Positions 56,241-64,000 of a DNA stretch of 64,000 nucleotides are shown one piece after another. The DNA lies in assembly GCA_015680905.1 (NCBI GenBank), contig CM027378.1:42257001-42321000 (forward strand). Direction: 5' to 3'. Position numbers and translations under genes: made by a program. Every line of letters begins with the position of its first letter. The stretch's first letter is position 1. Under the pieces are notes generated by a model. The model did no database searches. It saw nothing but the letters and a program-made list of their open reading frames with translations, and was not told the origin of the DNA. Source of the DNA: Coptis chinensis (Eukaryota; Streptophyta; Magnoliopsida; Ranunculales; Ranunculaceae).

Positions 56241-59200
56241 AGCATCTTGCTTGTCCTCAAGCAAGAATGAGAGAAAAAACTAAGATCACAAATGAGTGAT
56301 TTATTATAAGTTATACTAATCTTGTTTTGCGGAGTGCGATTGCATTGACCATATGCAACAAGGCCTTAAACAACGAGGAATTACCTAGTGGATGAGCTTT
56401 AAACATCATGAGAGTTTTCCAATGAAGGTACTCACAAACTTCTTCTATTTAATACAAATGATCTTGTTTCTTTATTTATTCTCAGAAGTCTATACATCTC
56501 ATTAGCGGGGAATAAGGACAAGCTCCTTTGAACTTAGAATAACATAGGTACAGTAATTTACTCACCTAAAGATAAATATGCAAAACAAGAGTAATGAAAT
56601 GCAAAAGTAGAGTTGTTTCCGAGACTTTTGGATAGCGTCCTTCAGGTGGGTTCTCACAAGGGTGTGTTATAATCACAACTCTTTCATAGATTCACTCAAG
56701 TTTCGTTCTCTCATGTGAAATGGGCACTTATATTCCACACATACTCAAATGACGTCCAAAGAAACCGGGGTCGATTGATCACGCTTGCCACTTACAATCA
56801 CACCATCCTATTCCTAATTGAGGTAGATGTCTTTTATTAGGAGTTATGGGGCTAGGTTGATGGTCTAGAAAGAAAAAGGAAAGGAAAAAAAATCTGCTAA
56901 GTTGAGAAATTGGGTCTTCAAGATACTTGTAACCAAAGAAGAACCTCGTTTTGTTCTTTGCATCCTAATTGTGATTCGTTAGCCCTTTGGGTTGTGACTT
57001 CATATAATTTTGAATTTTGGGAATTCTAACTTTACTTTTGTTTCTTTTTGTTTTTGTTTCTGATATCGTCTCCTTTTGATTTTGAACTTTTGGAGATTCG
57101 ATTTTTTATTCCTTTGATTTTTTATTTATTTATTTTTATTTTTATTTTTTATTTTTTTGGAGTTTTGGGTTTTTTGATGGGTCTTTCTTTTCTTTTCTTT
57201 TTAATTTTCTTTTTGAAGCAAGTAACTGATTTGTTTTTGTACAAGGTCTTCTCTTCTTTTTCCCTGATATCCATCCAATTCTTAACTCGTCAGCTGGATA
57301 AGCTTTTCGTTGTGTGTTATATCGGGTCAGGAATTTATGGTGGAGAATAAAGGGTTTTAGAAAATGGTGAAGGCTCAATAGGGGTCACTAGAGAAAAAAC
57401 TATCTGTTTGGGATTTAACATTTATCTGGTTGTATCGATCCAAAAAGGGCCTAAATTCTCTCTTAGGATATGGTGTCGTGATTAAACAAGTGGACGTGTG
57501 GTCTTTCTATCCGGACATCCTTTGTGTCATCACTCAATAATCATTTAAATGAGGCTTTTGGCTAGATTTTCAGAAGATATGGAACTTAATTGTTCTAACC
57601 TTGGTCTCGGTAACTCACTGCTATATACAAACAAATGCTGATGCACGCCATTCATGAAAAGATGCAGAAATTATTGTACGTATATTAGTCTAAGTTCGAA
57701 GAACAAGTCCTTACTTTATTGCTATAATGAGACTTAAAAAAAATTATTCATCATAGAAAAAGGAAAAAACTCTTTAATATATACTAAACAGAAAAATATT
57801 TTTAGTCTTTTTCGAAAAACTTTTTTGATTATAATATTATATATACTATAGGAAAATGCATAGTTTTTGCAAAATATTACTATACAACCCCCAAATAGAA
57901 ATATGCTTTGTCCGCAAAGTATGAAGAGATAAGAAAATAGATTACCATAGAAACATGAGCAAAAACGGCGATATACTTGTATTATGTTCTTCACGATGAA
58001 AATACACCACCCCCAAATACGTTTGGGGCATGAGTTGTTTGATATAGAACGAGAAATGCATGGTTTATTATATTAAGGATAATTATTCTACTATGAAATA
58101 TCTTTTTGGGTTTATGTATTTTTTGAAAACATATTTGAAATGCAAAAAGGAAAAATTGAAAGTTTTGGCATGATGTATCTGTATTACCTTCTACTCATAT
58201 ACCAAATTCCACAAGAAAACAACTAAAACGAGCAGATAATATTAAACGTATAGATTATACTAAACGACATAATAAAGAAAAATAAAACAACAAACTAAAG
58301 ATAAAACATAGATTATAAACTATCTATACGGACACGAGGGAGCTGCCTACTCAGAATCCGTGCGTGACTCGTCTCGGCGTCTAGAAGATCCTTTTCCTTG
58401 ATGACATCGGGTCCTAGCTTGTCTATCACTACGCGGGAGCACAAATAGAGAGGTGGAGGCAAAAGATTGAATTAAACAAAGAATAGTATTACTTTGGGTT
58501 ACTCTATTTTGTTTAATTCTCGTTTGGAGACGCCTCAATTTTTTTTTTTAGTTGGTTTTCTCAAGCAAAAGATATCTCTAACCATATAGAGGTTTTGACA
58601 AGAAGATAAAATTATACGTGAATCCGATATCATTTTGGTTACTCCGGGCGTATAATTTTCATTTTTATATTTTCTAGTTTTGAAAACTATGGAGAGATGT
58701 TTTAAGATAGTCGTACTCAAAATGATGTGATTCTGAACGCTAAGCTTTTGAAAACAAATCATAACAGGTAATATCAGGCAACTTTAGTGTCGGTTCGTTA
58801 TTGAACCCAATCCAGTCAGGCTGTGGTTTGAGTTATGTGTGTTGGGGGGTTTACTGTGCAAGACATAATAGAAGGGTTTAGCTTATTGGACACTAGTAGG
58901 TGGTGGAACTAGGCTTCTTTGGTGGATTTTGGTAGTTCTGGTTAAAAAGAGATGTAAACCAATGCTCTATTCTGATTGTTATAGGTACCTTACCCTTGTC
59001 CTCGTCTGAAGGTATTTGGTGGTTTGTTGAAACCTGGAGGTGGTTGGGATTGTGGAATTTTTGTCCATGCGAAGTTTGGATGTTGTCTCTATGATGCATT
59101 TGGTACATTGAAAGCACACACTTCTTCAGGCTGAAGTGATGATAGGTTTGTGATCAAGAGACAGGTGATATCTATATGGTTTAAGTTGAGACAGAAAGTG

Positions 59201-59648
59201 CATGGTGATATGGGCGACCCTTAGTAACATATAACTAATCCTCAAACTGCCCTTAGAAGAATAGAGATTGTGTACTTCTAAGGGTTAGTCTATGTGGAAT
59301 TCATTGCCCATTTTATTTTTGGAAAAATCACATAACTATTGATGTATCGAGAATCATCTATTATGAGAACGAAGAAAAACAACTATTTTGAAAAAGAATT
59401 GTAAAAGAAAGAAAAAGAAAATTGTATACTCGCTCCACAGGTTCACACTTACTCAAACGATGAGTGAAAAATGTTTTACAAAAAATATGCGAGATATACG
59501 TGGACTAAGGCTCTGGTACTTACAACTACACACTCCAATTGGAGTGGTTCGGTTACTTTAAAGATGCACTCTCATTGAATGTATCGAGAAAACATAACAT
59601 GAATATTTTATAGTCAGATATTCAAGCTAGACTATATGTGGGGTTGTT
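56241..59648 (-). other. Non-coding 3' region of element III
   Basis: It has candidate hairpins at 56248-56263, 56340-56358, 57903-57922, 58011-58028 and 59531-59546, a purine-rich sense tract (57250-57035) and AGTC...GACT motifs (59597-59672). A 63-codon minus frame (58538-58347) ends SSRRRDESRTDSE-stop, and one at 59117-58893 is Pro/His/Asn-rich; neither has a known domain. Confidence 0.65.
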
Positions 59649-61114
59649 TTAAGTCATATTCCCTAAGACTATGCATAAGAGATGGATGATATGTTGGTAA
59701 CTATATACTAATAGTCTAAATAGTTGAGGATATTTATAGAAAAAACATGTAAAAACATACACCCCCAAACAGAATGAAATGATGTATTTGGAGTGTAAGA
59801 TGCAGAATGATAAAAGAATGCTTTTGTAACTTATAATGGAACTTATGCAATAACCCATCATGTTTGATTTGTCCGAAAGAGTGAGAGGTTGGTAGTATAT
59901 GTTCTTCATGAGGTCCAAATGATGGGGAATTTGACATACTAGGTTTCTCAACTACTGAAAGGATGGACTCTTGTGTTTGTATATTAGGCAATGTCTCTTT
60001 ACTGGGAAGGTTTAGAAAATTATGAATGATCTCAAAGGCAATTGGCTTAAGTGCGAATTTGAGGTTTCTTTGAAATGGTTTCGTGGTGCAGTCCTAAAAA
60101 ATTGGTGATTTTTTTATGAATGGAGGTTGGATTTCAAGAGGTGTTAATTTGCAATGGTAATGGTTCGGTGGTGGTTCTTCACATGATCTCGAGGACTCAG
60201 AGAATTCTTCATCTAGTTTTGGCGTTTCATATCTGCAATAGTAAGGACGTTACAAATTTGTTCCATCGATAAGTCTTTAAAGTCCAAACTAAATTGAAAT
60301 CCACTTTCCACCATAGATTTTACTCCCTCACTTCATTTTCTTTGTCCTCTCGGCCTAGATCTTCATAAATTTTCTCAATGCCATTTTCCAAGTGTGTCGA
60401 GTCTAATACAAGCTCTTGAGTTTCTTCTGCCAGAATTTTCTCATTTATAGGTGATGATGCAGTAAGGCATGTGAGAGAAACTATGACTTCTGGAATATAG
60501 TAATCATCATAAGATTTGGAATTCTCATGATAGTCAATTAGAGGTTAATGGGGTTTTAATTGGTCATTAATATCAGGGTGGGCTTTAGAAATTTGTTTTG
60601 TTATAGTAACACCTTGTTCCTCTTGTTGGATATGTTCTGGACTGGTGCGAAGAATATTAGTCTCAGATGTGGCATCTATTGAATCGAATTGGAGAAAACA
60701 TAAGGTAGTTGTTATTTACTGATTTAGTATTGCTTGCTTGGCCATTTCCTGGTAGAGTTAGTCTGTGATGGATGGTGCAGTGGAATACGAATTTGATGTA
60801 GATGGTGATGTGAATAGTAATGGGCTTTGGGTGAAACCGTACTCTGACTGACCAGGTGGATATATGAATGGTGGTTAACTATTTATGGTGGAACTCTATG
60901 AATTGTCGACATGATTAAAAAACTCTCGAGTGAATGGGGTACTAGGAAAATTTGAAAATTGAAGTTCGTAATGGTAAGGATTTCTCGTAGTAAACTCGAA
61001 TTCAGTATATGATGGACAATAAGATAACCAGTGATAAGGACTACCGCAAAAAGAACAAGGTTTTGGGTTTGAATTGTAATTCCATGACAGTTGCGATGCA
61101 TATTGATAAGACAT
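59649..61114 (-). pseudogene. Zinc-knuckle ORF of element III, decayed
   Basis: It starts MSYQYASQLSWNYN, one knuckle CSFCGSPYHWLSYC, then stops and frame changes. Recognisable pieces are PLLFTSPSTSNS, SKAHPDINDQLKPH, SYDDYYIPEVIVS, ENGIEKIYEDLGREDKENEV, FSLDFKDLSMEQI, a KFALKPIAFEIIHNFLNLP block and LQKHSFIILHLTLQIHHFIL. All appear in the same order in element IV. At least five breaks are seen. Confidence 0.7.
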
Positions 61115-62486
61115 GAATGCTCAATCAATAATGAAGCACAAACAGTAGAAAATTATTTTTTTGGATTTTTGAAAATATTTGCTTGGTCTATAGATTACTA
61201 TGCCCTGTTCAAATGAACAATTGGGCACGAGACTAGGATGGCTCTACTACACGGCTCAGAATAGTAGCTAGTTACTTCACCAAGTGGTGTGCTACCAAAA
61301 ATCTCACTCACGATGAATCTGGGGGAGAGGAGTGAGGATGGTAATTGGTCCACCGGAATCTGGTAACTGATTACTATAAATCCTCATGGCTATATTTTTG
61401 TCCTTTTCTGGAGGAGTGTGACTACTTTTGGCTCTAGTTAGTTGATTTTAATTCATTTTTTTTCCTAGGGCTTCAGGAATCAAGCAACGTCCAATTTATC
61501 TACATTGGGGAATGACTTCCCAATTGTTGTTATGTGGCTCGGGTTTAGCCTTATGCGTAAATGTAAATTGCAGTGCGTAAATCAAATTTCAAACAATCAC
61601 GTAAGCATGCTTGAACACACAAGGTATCCTATTACATAAGCTTCGAGGAGGTTTGTAATTTTACTTCTCAAGCTATGCTTACATGCTGCTTGAAGAGAGG
61701 GCAACGTTAGTTGGCACGTGATCTGTGAATCTGGCCCAACCTTTCGAGCTTTTCCCTATTCTAAGTTATAATAAATGTCCACTTAAAAAGTCCACAGTTT
61801 GGGTTTTAAACAACTTTGCCTTCAAGGGCCCAAAACATAAAACTAAACTAATACTAAACTAATCAAATAGATTAACTAGTTTAGAAAGATTATCTAGATT
61901 TACTAGAGCTAAACTTAGTTAGAGTGTTGATTACCAAGTTGATTCAGAGTGTGCGATCATATGATTGACGACTCGCCTCACACACTTGAACTTCTCAAGG
62001 CAGTGAAAACTCGAATCTCTTGGTAAGTTTAGAACTTCATTTAAGTGTTCACTCATGTTCATCCACATAATCAGTCAAAACTCATATTTTCTATTTTTTT
62101 TTTTGTTTTTTTTCTTCTTTATATCTCTATCTATTACAAACAAGTTCCACTAATTTATACTACTTTATTACAAAATCCGGGTCTGTAGTTCAACTACGCA
62201 TTACAAATCAACTGAACTGTGAAAAAAACTGCACACTGGAATGCTGATGTGGACTCGTGGTCGCCCGCGCAGTCGCGCGTCGGATTGCAGCCAAGTTCTG
62301 TCGGTTTTCAACTGCAGCTTCAGCTCCTCTCCAACATGTTGATCTCGAACCTAGATTTGCAAAAAAGTAAGTCAGTAATGAAAAACAACAAAATAAATCA
62401 ACAAAAATTAGAAAAATAAGAAGTGAAAAGGTGAGAGTGATGCTTCCCTCCTTAGATGCTCAACCAAGCATTCTTGCTCCTTCAAT
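61115..62486 (-). mobile_element. Untranslated leader of element III
   Basis: There is no supported open frame. 61960-62040 is conserved with element I (1740-1850) and IV (30650-30770). A short GC-rich part with GTCGC/CGCGC words is at 62255-62285. Confidence 0.6.
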
Positions 62487-62503
62487 CCATGATGGCGGTG
62501 CCA
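62487..62503 (-). other. Primer binding site of element III
   Basis: In sense TGGCACCGCCATCATGG, ten bases after the LTR end. The distance is longer than in the other elements, so the LTR end or the site may be slightly misplaced. Confidence 0.5.
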
Positions 62504-62513
62504 TTAGGAGCTG

Positions 62514-63284
62514 TGATAGTGTGAGTAGTGTCTTCAAAAGTGATTGAAGTGAGGTTCACCAAAGATTATTTAGAGTTTGAATGGTTAGGAGTTGAAGAAA
62601 GGAAGGTAGGATCTTTAGTTTAGGACTTCTAATTTTTACTAGTTTATGAAGAATATTGAAAGAAAAGTTGTTTTAAAGATTGAAATAACAAAAAACTTGA
62701 AAGCAATAAAAGGAAATGATTGATTGAAAGAAATAACAACAAGAAAGAAGATTGATTGAATGAAATATAAAAGAAAATAACAAGTTTGAAATGAAGAACA
62801 ATAAAGTAAAATGACTTGAATGTAAAAAGACTAGAAATTAAATCCTACATGACACTAGAATAAGTCTAGGTGCATTCTCTCTCCCTAACTTTTAGTTTGT
62901 ATACCCCTACTTTATGCCAATGACTGATTCGCCCTTCTCCATTACTTTTGAGACACCTCACCCTTTACTTTGTGCTTTTGCTTTTTTCTTTTGCTTTTTG
63001 CTTTCTTCTTAATCAAGATAGGTTTTAGAGAAAGCCATCTTTCGAGTTGAGGACATTTTTCTTTGGTCTTCTGAGTTAAGGATTTTGACCTTTGACTTTG
63101 ACCTTTGATTTTGACTTTTTCAACACTTTTTCATAGCAGCTTCTAACCTTCATATTAAGCATGATTAAGGCTCTTTTAGGTGCTAAGACGTAGCTTTTAT
63201 GATAAATGGTCTAAATTTCTCGGTAACCTGAAAAATGCAGTTAAAGGTAAGAGTTGTCTTTTCATAAAGCGTAAGAAAGGCTAT
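62514..63284 (-). repeat. Element III LTR, 5' copy in sense, interrupted by LTR IX
   Basis: It starts TGATAGTGTGAGTAGTG and follows 55440 onward to 'gcgtaagaaaggctat', where LTR IX begins; the last 60 bases of the LTR are not in the window. Confidence 0.85.
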
Positions 63285-64000
63285 TGATAAGAGCCCAAAA
63301 CTGTAGTTTTAACCCTGTAACAGTCATACTTTTAGACCAATTATGTGAGTAATAATTAAGAGTTAATATTGATTACGTGTTTTTATGCGTTCCAGGCTTC
63401 AAAGTCAATTATGTGCAGAAATGTGCCACTTTGATGAGATAAAGGAGCAATGGTTGGTTGCTAAGGAGTTCTGTGATTAAAGGTCAAGATTCAAGAAGAC
63501 AAAGCCTTTCTAAAGCCCGGTCAAAGCTGAAAAGTCAAAGTCAACGCGGGCTGAAACATCATACAAAGGCAGCAGAACTTTCGAAGGCCGTATCTTTGGA
63601 CTCAGACCTCGGAATTGGGTCTACCTTATGTCAAAACGACCGGCTCAGAAAGAGCTTTTCAATGGTTCAAGCCTTGGCCCAATCAGAGGAGCATAAATAG
63701 ACAAAAAGTCTGTCGAAGTCAACTGCAGTTGAAGAGGCCTTTTTGGACTGAAAGAATTGGGTTTTGGGCCTGATTCTCTGGCCCAAAACATGGCTCCAAG
63801 CCCATGCACGATTTTTGGATCTAAAACATATAAAAACAAAAGCTTAGCTCTTTGTTAAGGGTAGCTAGTTAGACCTAAAACTATAGATAATTCTAGATCT
63901 AGTTTTCATTAAATAAAATTAAGTTTAGTTTATTTCAATTCTTGTTTTAGATTAATCTTTAGAATCATTGTTCTTCATTAGTTTGATAAATAAAATAGCT
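63285..64000 (+). repeat. LTR IX (TGATAAGAGCCC family), running off the right edge
   Basis: It starts TGATAAGAGCCCAAAACTG, inserted in the element III LTR. It matches reversed LTRs of II and VIII through 'cccatgcacgatttttgg' and has TATAAAAA at 63829-63836. It is plus orientation. Confidence 0.88.
63829..63836 (+). promoter_or_regulatory. TATA box in LTR IX
   Basis: TATAAAAACAAAAGCTTAGC, identical to the sense sequence in the element VIII LTR. Confidence 0.6.

Larger units (their letters stand above)
55440..64000 (-). mobile_element. Element III: minus-strand LTR element with zinc-knuckle ORF
   Basis: The 3' LTR (sense) is 55440-56228 and the 5' LTR 62514-63284 is interrupted by LTR IX. The polypurine tract is at 56229 and the primer site at 62487-62503. 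The internal region of about 6.3 kb has a decayed zinc-knuckle ORF (61114 to about 59650) and a 3.4-kb non-coding 3' region. There is no gag core, protease, RT or integrase. It is the same family as elements I and IV. Confidence 0.85.

Overview
The window looks like repeat-rich intergenic DNA from a dicot nuclear genome, and almost all of it is nested transposable elements. Evidence for this is AT-rich sequence, plant-type Ty3, Copia, CACTA and PIF/Harbinger relics, spliced F-box/FBD exons, and no bacterial operon structure. I found no intact host gene, no rRNA or tRNA gene and no CRISPR array. The species cannot be named from the sequence alone.

Layout. 1-418: a minus-strand coding-like fragment running off the left edge. 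419-~3040: LTR and leader of a plus-strand Ty3-type element (I), broken by a second LTR. 4413-13991: a complete 9.6-kb minus-strand LTR element (II) with a CTTAG target duplication. It carries decayed gag and protease but no reverse transcriptase, and it sits beside or inside a decayed F-box/FBD/LRR gene whose last exons lie at 14042-14611. 15682-21342: a truncated minus-strand Ty3 element (V) with protease and an internally deleted reverse transcriptase. 21343-22605: a Copia 3' LTR. 23955-25136: three adjacent foldback MITEs. 25474-33664: a plus-strand element (IV) whose LTR holds a 3.5-kb solo LTR flanked by ACTAT. 33665-~35396: another plus-strand LTR and leader (X). 35397-37473: 5' part of a Copia element inserted in a Ty3 gag. 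38547-54466: a decayed CACTA element containing a Ty3 LTR (inferred), which contains a Copia solo LTR (AAACA duplication), which contains a complete 9.1-kb element (VIII, 39706-48794, CCTTG duplication). A second Copia solo LTR (TATAG duplication) splits the CACTA transposase. 54530-54910: the end of a Harbinger transposase. 54911-64000: a broken LTR interrupted by minus-strand element III, whose right-hand LTR is interrupted by a further LTR (IX) running off the right edge.

The main point of interest is a set of LTR elements without their own pol (II, VIII, III, IV; V is a pol-bearing relative). They share a tRNA-Asp-like primer site, a TTTGGGGG-type polypurine tract and a long, apparently structured 3' non-coding region. 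That region contains repeated hairpins, and the hairpin next to the polypurine tract is duplicated internally. Elements III, IV and VIII replace gag with a previously unfamiliar open reading frame: an N-terminal CCHC zinc knuckle (tandemly triplicated in VIII), a long low-complexity acidic linker and a conserved 'PF.R.L' C-terminal block. Element II carries the same C-terminal block downstream of its protease. I infer that these are modular, non-autonomous elements mobilised by a Ty3 partner of Athila/Tat type. That is inference from shared parts, not shown directly.
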